Notes: generated by a model not told the origin, from the letters alone. 64,000 nt of DNA from Lacrimispora defluvii (GCA_013036995.1 JAAOXG010000001.1:124001-188000), one strand, 5' to 3'. Numbered from the stretch's first letter, positions 24,701 to 33,926 are shown. Program-made: numbers and translations.

Positions 24701-26497
24701 ATGCAGAAATTTAAAATACTAAGTACTTCAGAAGTAAAGGAAATGCTTTCTTCCCTAAAAGTGATTCCCAAATCCATAAAAATATTCTTCCAGGCCAGCA
24801 AACTGATATTTGTACTAACCATTATTATTAACATTATCGCGGGTATTGTTCCTGTAATTTCCGTAAATATTTTTGGCAGCCTGATTAATGCTATTACAGC
24901 CAAAGACTTAAATCTCTCGCTGAGGATTTTAGCAGCCTATATCGGGATAAGTTTTCTGTCAGGTATGATTATAAGTATTAAAACTTTTTTATTCACCAAA
25001 TTTCAATTCTTGTTGGATTATGAATTGATTAACAGGTTGTTGGATAAATGCGCCATTATGTCTTTGGAGGAATTTGAAAATTCTGATATACAGGATCAGC
25101 TGCAGCATATTCTATCCCAGGTGGGATTCAGGCCTTATAATATTTTTACTACCACATTGACACTTGTAACTTCCATTACTACCATACTTTCATCTGTTTA
25201 TATCATGCTGATGTGGAGGCCGTTGTCAGTATTTCTGATTATTGTTCCGGCGTTTGCATTTTCAATTTTCTATTTATCCATAAGTAAAAGAGAGTTCCAG
25301 ACAGAAGAAAGAAATGCAAAGAAAGCCAGAAGTATATGGTATTATGAATTTTTACTTACAAAGGATCAATCATTTAAAGAAGTTAAAATTTTTAATTTAG
25401 CCAGACATATTATAAAGAGACATAATGATTTGAAGCAAAGCGTGATTAATGAAAATTTATACAACACCAGGGTACGGCTGATTATATCTGTTGTATTTGA
25501 TTTTGTTGATCAGATCTGTATGGCGGTACTCATGATTTTAATTATATTCTCCGTAATTGCAGGTGAAATCCTAATTGGTAACGCTGTTGCACTTCTTAGA
25601 ATTATAAACATGATGTTTGATAGCTTTAACAGTATTATGAATATTATTTACAGCATAAATCAAAACAGTCTGTATATGTCAAAACTGATTAATTTTCTTA
25701 ATAAGCCCGGAAATGGGAATAGTAAAGAAACATACAAATTAAATGATTTAAATCAGATTGAGATAAATAATCTGACATTTTCATATCCGGAAACAGATAA
25801 AATAGTTCTTCAGAACATCAATATAAAAATTAATAAAAATCAAAGAGTTGCATTGTTCGGAAGAAACGGATCTGGTAAAAGTACGTTAATAAAATTATTA
25901 CTGGGATATTATTTAGTTGATGACGATATGATCAAGATGAATGGAATCCCATTAAATAAAGTTAATGTTGAAAGCTTACATAAATTAACAGGTATATTAT
26001 TCCAGGATTACTGTAAGTATGAACTTTCAGTAAAGGATAATGTAGGGTTTGGTAACATTGATGAAATCGATAATGAAGCCCAGATAAGAGAGTCACTGGA
26101 AGAAGCTGGTATAGACTTTCTTCCTTCTGATTTAAATCAGCAGCTGGGAAAATGGTTTTCAGATGGAACACAGTTATCTGGCGGTCAGTGGCAGAGAGTT
26201 GCTCTGGCCAGGTGCTTTTTCAAAAAAGCCCAAATGTATATTTTAGATGAGCCCAATGCTGCCTTGGATAAAATGGGTGAGAAAAAAATAATGAACACAT
26301 TTTTTGAACTTACAAAAAACAAGATAGGTGTATTTATTTCTCATAAAATTGCACATGTCATGTTAGCTGATAAAATAATTTATCTGGACGAAGGAAGGAT
26401 TGTGGCAGAAGGTACACATGAAGAGTTATTAAAAACATGTCCCTCTTATAAAGAAATTTACGATCTGGAATTCGACATACCCCAAAATGGAGGCTGA
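24701..26497 (+). CDS. lanT: Lanthipeptide exporter LanT (ABC half-transporter)
   Basis: A 598-aa half-ABC transporter of the NisT type. About six membrane segments occupy residues 30-320, followed by an ATPase domain with Walker A FGRNGSGKST, signature LSGGQWQR and Walker B MYILDEPNAALD. There is no N-terminal C39 peptidase domain, so the leader must be removed after export by another protease. I chose ATG 24701 over an overlapping GTG at 24689 because GGGTGG lies at the right distance. The gene is separated from lanB by 1 nt and from lanC by 2 nt, indicating tight coupling of the biosynthetic complex. Confidence 0.93.
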   Translation: MQKFKILSTSEVKEMLSSLKVIPKSIKIFFQASKLIFVLTIIINIIAGIVPVISVNIFGSLINAITAKDLNLSLRILAAYIGISFLSGMIISIKTFLFTKFQFLLDYELINRLLDKCAIMSLEEFENSDIQDQLQHILSQVGFRPYNIFTTTLTLVTSITTILSSVYIMLMWRPLSVFLIIVPAFAFSIFYLSISKREFQTEERNAKKARSIWYYEFLLTKDQSFKEVKIFNLARHIIKRHNDLKQSVINENLYNTRVRLIISVVFDFVDQICMAVLMILIIFSVIAGEILIGNAVALLRIINMMFDSFNSIMNIIYSINQNSLYMSKLINFLNKPGNGNSKETYKLNDLNQIEINNLTFSYPETDKIVLQNINIKINKNQRVALFGRNGSGKSTLIKLLLGYYLVDDDMIKMNGIPLNKVNVESLHKLTGILFQDYCKYELSVKDNVGFGNIDEIDNEAQIRESLEEAGIDFLPSDLNQQLGKWFSDGTQLSGGQWQRVALARCFFKKAQMYILDEPNAALDKMGEKKIMNTFFELTKNKIGVFISHKIAHVMLADKIIYLDEGRIVAEGTHEELLKTCPSYKEIYDLEFDIPQNGG

Positions 26498-26499
26498 TT

Positions 26500-27771
26500 A
26501 TGAATTTACCGAATGAAAAAAAGCGTAAATTGGATAATTTCATAATAAATATATCAAAAAAATTGTCCGACTCAGATTATGTTCAGGAGATATTTGCTTC
26601 AAATAACACTGAGTATCGATGTACTTCAGTAGCAGTTTCATATCCCGCATTATGTATCTTGTTTTCGGAACTTCAATTAAATTACCCAGATTATGATTTT
26701 GATAAATATGCCCATAAATATCTGGAGATCGTAAACGACTATATGGGAAAAAACAACATCTATGATATCTCCCTGTTTGATGGGCTATGCGGAGTGGGGT
26801 TTGCTGCGCATTGTATGTCAGACCATGGGAAACGATATCAATCGTTTATAAAGAGTCTAAACGAGTATATTATTGATATTGCGGAAAGTAATATTCAAAA
26901 GTACAAAAAACTTCCATTAAACGAACTGTTTTATGATATTATGTATGGATTAACCGGTACAGCTAATTATCTGTTGAATTATAAATCGGAGCCGAATGTG
27001 AAAGAGACTTTGTTGCACATTTTGCAATATTTAACGGATATTTGTAAAGCTGGGGACAACAATATCCCCCGGTTTGCCATCCGGTCGGATGAGAGTCAAT
27101 TGTTTCCTCTGGAAAATAGTCCGGAGATACGATATATAAATTTAGGGGTTGCACATGGGATACCTGGCATACTTTTAATATTATGTAAGTCCTATGAATT
27201 GGGAGTATATGTACAAGACCAGCTGGAAGCAATAAAATATTTGTCAGAATTTATTTTTAACAGCTGTATAAAAGACTGTGATGATATTTTTTGGGAAACT
27301 CAAAAAATATTAGGAATGGAACAGGAGAAAGCAGTACCCTCCAGAGATGCATGGTGTTATGGTACTCCTGGTGTGGCATATTCGTTACTCATTGCTTCTA
27401 AGATCCTTAATAATGATGAAATGGGTAAGCTTGCCAGTGAGAGTATGAAATTATCTTTAAAAAGAATGCGACAGGTTATCTCACCTACTTTTTGCCATGG
27501 TCTTTCAGGTTTGTGCTGCCTGACCAGAAAATTCTATGAACACACGGATGATGATTTCTTTTATGAAGTGTATATGAAGATACTGGATCATTTACTGGAA
27601 TCCTACAGTGATCAATATCCGTTTGGGTTTAAAGATACAGAAATAGAAGAAGGACATATCGTAAATAAGGATGAAATAGGACTTTTAACAGGAACCAGTG
27701 GAGTGATCCTGACTATTTTATCTTGCTATCAACCCGTTAAAACACAATGGGATTCCATATTTTTATTATAG
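26500..27771 (+). CDS. lanC: Lanthionine cyclase LanC
   Basis: A 423-aa cyclase that adds Cys thiols to Dha/Dhb to make lanthionine and methyllanthionine. The zinc ligands align with NisC: Cys286 in AWCYGTPG, and Cys332-His333 in FCHGLSG. The catalytic His219 lies in GVAHGIPG. Repeated GxxG segments of the alpha/alpha toroid are visible (GLCGVGFAAH, GLTGTANYLL, LLTGTSGVIL). All key residues are intact, so the enzyme should be active. The ATG follows TGGAGG. It is the last of the three modification and export genes. Confidence 0.95.
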   Translation: MNLPNEKKRKLDNFIINISKKLSDSDYVQEIFASNNTEYRCTSVAVSYPALCILFSELQLNYPDYDFDKYAHKYLEIVNDYMGKNNIYDISLFDGLCGVGFAAHCMSDHGKRYQSFIKSLNEYIIDIAESNIQKYKKLPLNELFYDIMYGLTGTANYLLNYKSEPNVKETLLHILQYLTDICKAGDNNIPRFAIRSDESQLFPLENSPEIRYINLGVAHGIPGILLILCKSYELGVYVQDQLEAIKYLSEFIFNSCIKDCDDIFWETQKILGMEQEKAVPSRDAWCYGTPGVAYSLLIASKILNNDEMGKLASESMKLSLKRMRQVISPTFCHGLSGLCCLTRKFYEHTDDDFFYEVYMKILDHLLESYSDQYPFGFKDTEIEEGHIVNKDEIGLLTGTSGVILTILSCYQPVKTQWDSIFLL

Positions 27772-27820
27772 AAAAATTCATAATTATAAAAAAGGGAGAT
27801 GTTGAAAAATAGATGAGCAA

Positions 27821-28696
27821 TTGAAAAGGATTAGAACAAAAAACGTTAAACAGTCAGCACTGATAATGGTGTCCCTTATTGTTTGTATCATCAGCATGGG
27901 TTGTACAAAAAATGAAATGACTAAACAAGAACAAACCAGCACCGAGCAATTAACAGCAGTAACTACGACTGAAGCGTTAACGACAGAAAAGGAATCGTAT
28001 ACTGAAACCACCATGGAAGAACTAATCCGGAATGATACACACAATATTTTTAAAGGTACAATAGGAGAATCAGAGGTACAAATGAACATCCGTAGAGAAG
28101 GTAATACTTTGACTGCATCATATATTACTCGAACCGATGATGAAAAAACACTTCGTGGAGAAATGAAAGGTCCAACGGAATTCCAGTTAAATGATAAGGA
28201 AGGCGGATATTTAAAAGGTACTGTTTATGATGGCAATTTAAAAGGCACCGGCAATATTTCCGGAAAAGATGTAACGATTAGAATGTATTTGTCAACGTTT
28301 ATGCCTATAGGATATGATCATGATGATTACTACAGTGGAGATCGTATTATGAGTGGTCAAATGACATCAACAGAAGTTGAAAATTTTGCTAAACAGATAA
28401 AAGAATCTATAACAGATAAAGAAAAATTCATAAAATTGTTTCGATATCCACTTGATATTCGAGTAAATAAAAAGGTTATTCCTGTACAGAATGAGGATGA
28501 AATGTCAGATCAAATTGATACCTTATTGGCAGAAACGGATTTTCGTGAGCAGATTGAAACAATGTATACAAAATATTTATTTACAAATTACCAAGGGGTA
28601 TGTGTTGAAAACGGAATTCTTTGGTTTGATAAAGATGATAATGGTGATTTTAAAATCTGGTCACTTAATTATCGGGATTCCAGCCACCTTAACTAA
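27821..28696 (+). CDS. Lipoprotein, possible lanthipeptide immunity protein (LanI candidate)
   Basis: About 291 aa with a lipoprotein signal (basic N-terminus, hydrophobic stretch, lipobox ISMGC) and a Thr-rich linker. A beta-rich repeat-like domain follows (FKGTIGESEVQMNIRREGNTL, then LKGTVYDGNLKGTGNISG), of a type found in clostridial lipoproteins. It lies 50 nt after lanC on the same strand; class I loci often place the immunity lipoprotein LanI here, so that role is inferred, not shown by similarity. The start is awkward: AAAGGGAG lies 22 nt before the TTG at 27821, while an in-frame ATA at 27809 is better placed. Either a rare start or a mutated ATG is possible. Confidence 0.65.
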   Translation: MKRIRTKNVKQSALIMVSLIVCIISMGCTKNEMTKQEQTSTEQLTAVTTTEALTTEKESYTETTMEELIRNDTHNIFKGTIGESEVQMNIRREGNTLTASYITRTDDEKTLRGEMKGPTEFQLNDKEGGYLKGTVYDGNLKGTGNISGKDVTIRMYLSTFMPIGYDHDDYYSGDRIMSGQMTSTEVENFAKQIKESITDKEKFIKLFRYPLDIRVNKKVIPVQNEDEMSDQIDTLLAETDFREQIETMYTKYLFTNYQGVCVENGILWFDKDDNGDFKIWSLNYRDSSHLN

Positions 28697-28740
28697 TAGA
28701 TAGTTTTGCGATGTATTATTACAGGGCAAAAGCCATACTA

Positions 28741-28777
28741 AAAGGCGTTGATCACCAAAAAAATCAACGCCTTCTTT
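28741..28777 (+). terminator. Terminator at the end of the lanthipeptide biosynthetic operon
   Basis: AAGGCGTTGAT (28742-28752) pairs with ATCAACGCCTT (28763-28773), followed by CTTTTATTAT. It lies between the convergent lipoprotein and histidine kinase genes and may serve both. Confidence 0.8.
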
Positions 28778-28811
28778 TATTATGTCCTTGACAAAGGGTA
28801 CAGTTTACCTC

Positions 28812-30140
28812 TCAAAATTTAATTGTAACAACCCCTCCGGACTTGTTGTTACTTAGATAAAGCTGACCTTCGTGAGCTTTAACTACCTGTGCGGAAAACC
28901 AGAGACCGAGACCATTATGACCATCTGCACCACGAGCCGTATCTCCCCGCCACAGACGTTCCGTTGCATGTTGTAAAGCCGCCTTACTAAATCCAGGGCC
29001 TTCATCACATACAGTCACCTGCCAGCCTTCATCTGCCATACTCCCTGTCAAATATACGTTTCCACCAACTGGTGAATGTTCTATGGCATTTTGTACTACA
29101 TTTCCAAGAGCACGAAGCAGATGATCTTTTTGAATGTTTGATGAACCGTTAAGGACGTTCTGGACTTTCATGCAAACGCCCCTTGCTTCTGCAATAGCCG
29201 TAGTGTTAATAATCAGTTGTTCAAACAGAGCGCTCAGGCTGGTGCTTTTAAAAGCCTCCTCCTCACCTGCCGAGGCTTCAAGAAAACTTGTAACATACTG
29301 CCTGGCACGTTCATTACTGGCTGCAATTGTTTCCACCATCCTACGACTGCTTTCAGAGAGTTCTTCATCAAGCAGCAGCTCAGCATTACCTCCCACCAGG
29401 GTGAGTGGAGTTTTTAAATCATGGGCCAGCGCGGCTATTTCTGCTTCCCGTTCCTGTTGTGCTGCCCACTGGGAAGACAGGGAATTGTACAAAGCATCTC
29501 TCATATGCTCCATTGCATCAAGTGCCTGATCGTATTCCCGTATTCCTGCGTGTGGAATTGTAAAATCCAGTTCCTGTGCACCTACCTTCCGGCTAACCTC
29601 GCCAAACAGCTTTAGCTTGGCAGCAAGACGCTTACGAAGCCATAGGGTGTTAAACAGCAGACAAAGCACCAATGCTGCGCCCAGTGATGACAGCCACATA
29701 TATTCAAAGGGTGGCAGGGCGCTCCGCAGAACAGGATTTGCAAACTCTGATCTGTAATAATATCGCATGATTATCGTGCTTCCATCTCCATAAGTGTGTC
29801 TGGCAACACGCATATTATAGGCGTCTTCATATAAAAGACTGGTCAGTTTTCTCAGTTTCCTTCCTTTGGTGTTGCTTTCCAGTACTTTACCGCTCCGGTC
29901 AAATAAAGCGTAATCTGGCAAAAAATCATCACCTGGAGAAACGAAGGCTTCCGGGTCACCAGCCAGTATTTTCTCTACCTGCTGGCTGGAAGTAAAAGCA
30001 TTATAGAAAAAACCGGTGTTTACAAGCCGGATAAACAACCCATACCATAACAGGCAGCATAATAGCATGCAGCCAACCATGATGATGCCAAAGCGTAAAA
30101 GGACAAAGGATAGACTTACAAATCTTCGTTTTTTCGCCAT
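28812..30140 (-). CDS. lanK: Sensor histidine kinase of the lanthipeptide locus (LanK-like)
   Basis: A 442-aa membrane kinase. A transmembrane segment at about 10-35, an extracellular domain of about 110 residues and a second segment at about 148-168 precede a HAMP-like linker. The H-box is AHDLKTPLTLVGG (His240), followed by N and G boxes (VVQNAIEHSP, DEGPGFSKAAL, GLGLWFS). In nisin-type systems LanK senses the mature peptide and phosphorylates LanR. I chose ATG 30140, overlapping the regulator gene by 25 nt. Base composition is noticeably GC-richer than lanB, so this pair may have a different origin from the modification genes. Sensing of this lanthipeptide is inferred from position. Confidence 0.82.
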   Translation of the reverse strand: MAKKRRFVSLSFVLLRFGIIMVGCMLLCCLLWYGLFIRLVNTGFFYNAFTSSQQVEKILAGDPEAFVSPGDDFLPDYALFDRSGKVLESNTKGRKLRKLTSLLYEDAYNMRVARHTYGDGSTIIMRYYYRSEFANPVLRSALPPFEYMWLSSLGAALVLCLLFNTLWLRKRLAAKLKLFGEVSRKVGAQELDFTIPHAGIREYDQALDAMEHMRDALYNSLSSQWAAQQEREAEIAALAHDLKTPLTLVGGNAELLLDEELSESSRRMVETIAASNERARQYVTSFLEASAGEEEAFKSTSLSALFEQLIINTTAIAEARGVCMKVQNVLNGSSNIQKDHLLRALGNVVQNAIEHSPVGGNVYLTGSMADEGWQVTVCDEGPGFSKAALQHATERLWRGDTARGADGHNGLGLWFSAQVVKAHEGQLYLSNNKSGGVVTIKF

Positions 30141-30790
30141 TTGTAACCCACCCCCCAAATTGTATCGATCGGACTGATGCCGTGGGCTTTTAGCTTGGCA
30201 CGGATATTTTTAATGTGCTCTGCTACAGCGGACGGATCTCCCTCTGCGTCAAAGCCGAAAACGGCTTCGTATAATTGTTCTTTTGTAAAGACCTGTCCGG
30301 CGTGAAGCGCCAGATGCTCGCAGATCGCATATTCACCCTTGGTAAAGGGGAGTATGTGTTCACCAGCAAATGCCGTTTTTGCCTGTATATCGAAGCGGAC
30401 GCTGCCTCGCCTAAGTATGTGGGTTGGCTGACGCACTTCCCTCCGAAGATGGGCGCTTACCCGGGCGCGCAGCTCTGCAATACTGAAAGGCTTTTTAATG
30501 TAATCATCGGCTCCCAGGCCAAAGCCCTGGACGAGGGCCGAATCTTCTGCCTTGGCGGTTAAAAACAGGATAGGGCAATCCACCTCGGTACGGATCCGTC
30601 TGCAGAAGGAAAATCCATCCTCGCCGGGCATCATTACGTCAAGAAGCAAAAGATCGTATAATCGGCATCTGGCGGGCTGTAAGGAAGCGGCATTTGCTTC
30701 GGTGTCCACCTGGTAACCATCTTTTTCCAGAGCAGTGCGTACCAGAGCCAGCATATCCAGGTCGTCATCGATGACTAACAGTTTTGGCAT
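30116..30790 (-). CDS. lanR: OmpR-family response regulator (LanR-like)
   Basis: A 224-aa regulator: a receiver domain with acidic pocket D8-D10 and phospho-acceptor Asp51 in LLLLDVMMPGEDG, the conserved Lys in IKKPFSIAEL, and a C-terminal winged helix (FTKGEYAICEHLALHAGQVFTKEQL, then VAEHIKNIRAKL). It is co-encoded with the kinase and lies 17 nt after lanG. The direct repeat at 21177-21208 is a plausible binding site. The gene carries more GC than the adjacent transporter genes. Confidence 0.88.
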   Translation of the reverse strand: MPKLLVIDDDLDMLALVRTALEKDGYQVDTEANAASLQPARCRLYDLLLLDVMMPGEDGFSFCRRIRTEVDCPILFLTAKAEDSALVQGFGLGADDYIKKPFSIAELRARVSAHLRREVRQPTHILRRGSVRFDIQAKTAFAGEHILPFTKGEYAICEHLALHAGQVFTKEQLYEAVFGFDAEGDPSAVAEHIKNIRAKLKAHGISPIDTIWGVGYKWRKNEDL

Positions 30791-30807
30791 AGACTATCCT
30801 CCCAATC

Positions 30808-31539
30808 TTACTCTTGTATAAATCTGCCTTCCCATCTACTATACCATAAGATTGTGAGAACCAGAACAACCGAAGTAATAATAATCAGAGAAATCACTCC
30901 AGGAATAACAGATCCATAAGTCAGGTCAAAATAACCTTTTAAAAACCGTACACCCCATTCCCAGGGAATAGCCGGCCAGATTTTATCACCAATGTAATTT
31001 TCAAAGTAACCGGCTAAAATTGTACCTGCGATTCCTGATAAAACGGAGACACTGAAACCAAATTTAAAAGCAATGGGTACATGTATAAAATATAAAAATA
31101 AGTTACTAATTAAAAACGAGCAGAATATGAAAAAATAGGAACTAAAGTTCATGAAATTCATATTTAGAAAAAATTTTACTCCGACATAAAAGCATAGCTC
31201 GTATAGTATAATACTTGCAGCAGACAGGAACAGCAGAAAGAATAATTTACCAAGATAAACGCTTCTTCTGGATCCCACAATCCCCAGAGCATTTTGAACA
31301 TTGCTGATATTGCGGTCTAAATTAATAAAAATTGGTACAACAAAACTAACAAACATAGGATAGCTGATTTGCAACAAAATGAAAAACAGCCGAACATCAG
31401 AAAAAAGGCGGTATCCACCAGAATTGTAATAAACTAAAAATAATGTTGTGAATACCACAGGAGGCAGCAGATGCAATAGTAAAAGCGGAGTTCGTTTAAT
31501 TTTTGTAAAGTTAGAGAAAAACTCTCTTGCAATTGTCAA
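30808..31539 (-). CDS. lanG: Lanthipeptide immunity ABC permease (LanG/MutG-like)
   Basis: A 243-aa protein with about six hydrophobic segments, typical of the LanG/MutG family of small immunity permeases. With LanE and LanF it would remove the lanthipeptide from the membrane and expel it, protecting the producer. The start overlaps the lanE stop by 4 nt. The internal segment NLDRNISNVQNALG and the end WYSRWEGRFIQE resemble known family members. Assignment rests on size, topology and neighbours. Confidence 0.82.
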   Translation of the reverse strand: MTIAREFFSNFTKIKRTPLLLLHLLPPVVFTTLFLVYYNSGGYRLFSDVRLFFILLQISYPMFVSFVVPIFINLDRNISNVQNALGIVGSRRSVYLGKLFFLLFLSAASIILYELCFYVGVKFFLNMNFMNFSSYFFIFCSFLISNLFLYFIHVPIAFKFGFSVSVLSGIAGTILAGYFENYIGDKIWPAIPWEWGVRFLKGYFDLTYGSVIPGVISLIIITSVVLVLTILWYSRWEGRFIQE

Positions 31540-32297
31540 TTTCGATACACCTGCCCTCTGTACCAGCGTGCAAATAAAAAAGTAAGAACGACTGCAGTGA
31601 GCATGCTTACTACCACCAGCAGTGAACTCTGACCTAAATTCAGAATCTGTCTTGAACCTCCCTGTACGAATAATCCGTTTGGCAGAACCCCGAATAAAGT
31701 AATCATAAATCTGGCGGTCCAGCTATATGGAATAAACCAGAATATAGGCGAAAGAGAAAAAAACAAACCACCAAGTCCAGTGAAAATCAGGTTAATGATC
31801 ATAGAACCAACGAATCCGGCCATTTGATCCAAAAACAGGCAGAAGGGGATCTGCCATAATAAAGTCAGCCATAATAAGCAGTATCCTAAAACATAATATC
31901 CGGTATGTCTGAATGCACTTAAGACACCTGACATCATGTACTCTGAAATAACAGATATCAATGAAAGTAATAATGATATCAGCAAAAGATTAAGTGCTAT
32001 TAAAATTGTTTTAGAAATAAATGTATTTTTCAAGTCTATGGGCAGGCTGTATATAGTCCGGTAATTGTGTTTTTGTTCCTTATTATTTACTAAGTGGCAT
32101 AATATCACAATGGATAAAGATGCAATGGGGACACACCAGTTACAGACGACGGAGGCTGAAAAACCACCTAAACCAATTCCCACCGATAAAAATATAACTG
32201 CTATTAAAATTAAGGCTGCCGGAATATATAAAATAAGTTTCCGAAACAGGGTTCGTTTAAATTTTAAGTTTTCGGCTGCCAGATAGGTTCGTAACAT
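31536..32297 (-). CDS. lanE: Lanthipeptide immunity ABC permease (LanE/MutE-like)
   Basis: A 253-aa membrane protein with about six hydrophobic segments. It begins LRTYLAAENLKFKRTLFRKL, typical of MutE/EpiE-type permeases, with a cytoplasmic EQKHNYRTIYSLPIDL loop. It partners with the downstream LanG-like permease and upstream ATPase. Its start codon abuts the lanF stop. Such transporters can also confer resistance to foreign lantibiotics, so a general detoxification role is the main alternative. Confidence 0.84.
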   Translation of the reverse strand: MLRTYLAAENLKFKRTLFRKLILYIPAALILIAVIFLSVGIGLGGFSASVVCNWCVPIASLSIVILCHLVNNKEQKHNYRTIYSLPIDLKNTFISKTILIALNLLLISLLLSLISVISEYMMSGVLSAFRHTGYYVLGYCLLWLTLLWQIPFCLFLDQMAGFVGSMIINLIFTGLGGLFFSLSPIFWFIPYSWTARFMITLFGVLPNGLFVQGGSRQILNLGQSSLLVVVSMLTAVVLTFLFARWYRGQVYRN

Positions 32298-33001
32298 CAG
32301 GAAGCACGCTCCTTTCTTATAATATCCATAAACAATTGTTCCAGATTCTCATTGGCATCAATTTTATCCTGATATAGAAGCGACCCATTATTCAGGATGC
32401 CTATGTCATCGGCAACCTGCTGTATCTCGCTTAAAATATGACTGGATACGATGACTGATATCCCGGATACTGCAAATGTCCGGATCATTTTCCTTAAATC
32501 TTCCATTCCGAACGGATCCAGCCCATTGGTAGGCTCATCTAAGACTAATAATTCAGGGTCATTTAAAAGCGCTAATGCAATCCCCAGTCTTTGCTTCATT
32601 CCCAATGAAAAATCAGCGATCTGCTTATTTTCCGTATCCATTAAGTCCATTCTTTCCAAAACTTCCACGCATTTATCGGATGAGATCCCCAAAAGAGTTG
32701 CACGAACTTTTAAATTTTCTAATGCGGTTAAATTTTCATACAAAGGAGGTGATTCAATGAGGGAACCAATCCTTAATAGATCTTTTCTGCTCCAGGGATG
32801 ATTATCGAATATTATTTCTCCGGAAGTGGGGGTGATGATACCTGTAATCATCTTCAGCAATGTTGATTTACCAGCACCATTAGGTCCTAATAATCCATAG
32901 ACAGAATTTTTTCTTACAGACATAGATAAATCATTAATTGCATATGTTTTTTTGTATTTTTTTGAAATGTGGTTGGTTTTTAACATATACTCTTTCATCA
33001 T
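32297..33001 (-). CDS. lanF: Lanthipeptide immunity ABC ATPase (LanF-like, E-loop)
   Basis: A 234-aa ATPase with Walker A GPNGAGKST (39-47), signature SLGMKQRLG and Walker B LLVLDEP. The residue normally Gln in the Q-loop is Glu83 (SLIESPPLYENLT); this E-loop is characteristic of lantibiotic immunity ATPases such as NukF and NisF and is the best evidence for the assignment. I chose the tandem ATG start at 33001/32998, with AGGAGG just upstream; a longer frame to 33073 has no such site. It is the first gene of the minus-strand lanFEG-RK operon. Confidence 0.88.
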   Translation of the reverse strand: MMKEYMLKTNHISKKYKKTYAINDLSMSVRKNSVYGLLGPNGAGKSTLLKMITGIITPTSGEIIFDNHPWSRKDLLRIGSLIESPPLYENLTALENLKVRATLLGISSDKCVEVLERMDLMDTENKQIADFSLGMKQRLGIALALLNDPELLVLDEPTNGLDPFGMEDLRKMIRTFAVSGISVIVSSHILSEIQQVADDIGILNNGSLLYQDKIDANENLEQLFMDIIRKERAS

Positions 33002-33127
33002 AACATCCTCCTTTTGACTTGATATTGCTATGGTAACAGCTAATTTTAAGGATTTTATAAGGAAGAAGAGCAATAATACCAGCTTTCTATGTTATAATTA
33101 CAACAAATTAGAAGGGGGGAAAGAGAA

Positions 33128-33904
33128 ATGAATGTGTATAAAGATGGGTCTGGTTTTTTAATAAGGGGAAGCAGTATCTGCACCCTCATTTTTATTGTTC
33201 ACCTGATATGTTTCTGCTATTATTCAACAGCGCTGGCCAACTCGGCAGAACCGCCGGGTTTTACCATTATTGTATTGAACTCTCCAGAGAAGATATCTTT
33301 ATCCTTAAAAATGTCCAATCATGATGTTACAAACTTAAGAGTGGTGGAAGGGGAAAGAAAAGGCTGGGAAAAGTATTACAGGCTATATTACACCCATTCA
33401 TCACCCCAGGTTAAGGATTTAAAGGATGCAGTGCTGGTGGTACAAAGTAATAAAAAAAGCTTTCGATGTGCCCTGCCTGACGAAACATTTGGAAGATATA
33501 GTAATATTCTGACACTTGATATGGAATCGGAGACCCTCACATTAGGTCAGGCTCCGTTACGGGTTCCTGCTCTGGTGGCAATGCGGGTTCTCCTGACGCT
33601 GCTTATTGAGGGAATTATTTTTCTGCTTTTTGGATTCAGGCAAAAAAGAAGCTGGCTGGTCTTTACAGCAGTCAATCTGATTACCCAGGCAGGGCTGAAT
33701 GCAATGCTTACGGGACCTGATTTAGGCAATTACTGGATTTTTGGTTATCTATTTGGTGAGATTGTGGTGCTTGCGGCAGAACTGACTGCATTTCTTACCT
33801 TTGTGAAAGGATTCAGGAAAGGACGTATAGCGCTATATGTAATAACGGCCAATATGGCGAGCCTGATCATAGGAGGTATGGTGATTACATATTTACCAGT
33901 TTAA
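33128..33904 (+). CDS. Membrane protein with N-terminal extracellular domain, unknown function
   Basis: 258 aa. A signal-anchor-like hydrophobic segment (residues about 14-38) is followed by about 110 residues predicted outside the cell (PPGFTIIVLNSPEKISLSL onward, with a YYRLYYTHSS segment), then four to five hydrophobic segments from about residue 145 (MRVLLTLLIEGIIFLLFGFR). I do not recognise a named family. GGGGGAAAG precedes the ATG, and a TATAAT lies 29 bp upstream. It is divergent from lanF, sharing the 126-bp intergenic region, so common regulation with immunity is possible but unproven. A terminator follows. Confidence 0.65.
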   Translation: MNVYKDGSGFLIRGSSICTLIFIVHLICFCYYSTALANSAEPPGFTIIVLNSPEKISLSLKMSNHDVTNLRVVEGERKGWEKYYRLYYTHSSPQVKDLKDAVLVVQSNKKSFRCALPDETFGRYSNILTLDMESETLTLGQAPLRVPALVAMRVLLTLLIEGIIFLLFGFRQKRSWLVFTAVNLITQAGLNAMLTGPDLGNYWIFGYLFGEIVVLAAELTAFLTFVKGFRKGRIALYVITANMASLIIGGMVITYLPV

Positions 33905-33926
33905 TTGTATAATACAGTTTTTGATG

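Noticed and set aside
29134-29529. 131-codon plus-strand Ser/Ala-rich frame
   Set aside because: Antisense to the histidine kinase gene; low-complexity product and no start signals.
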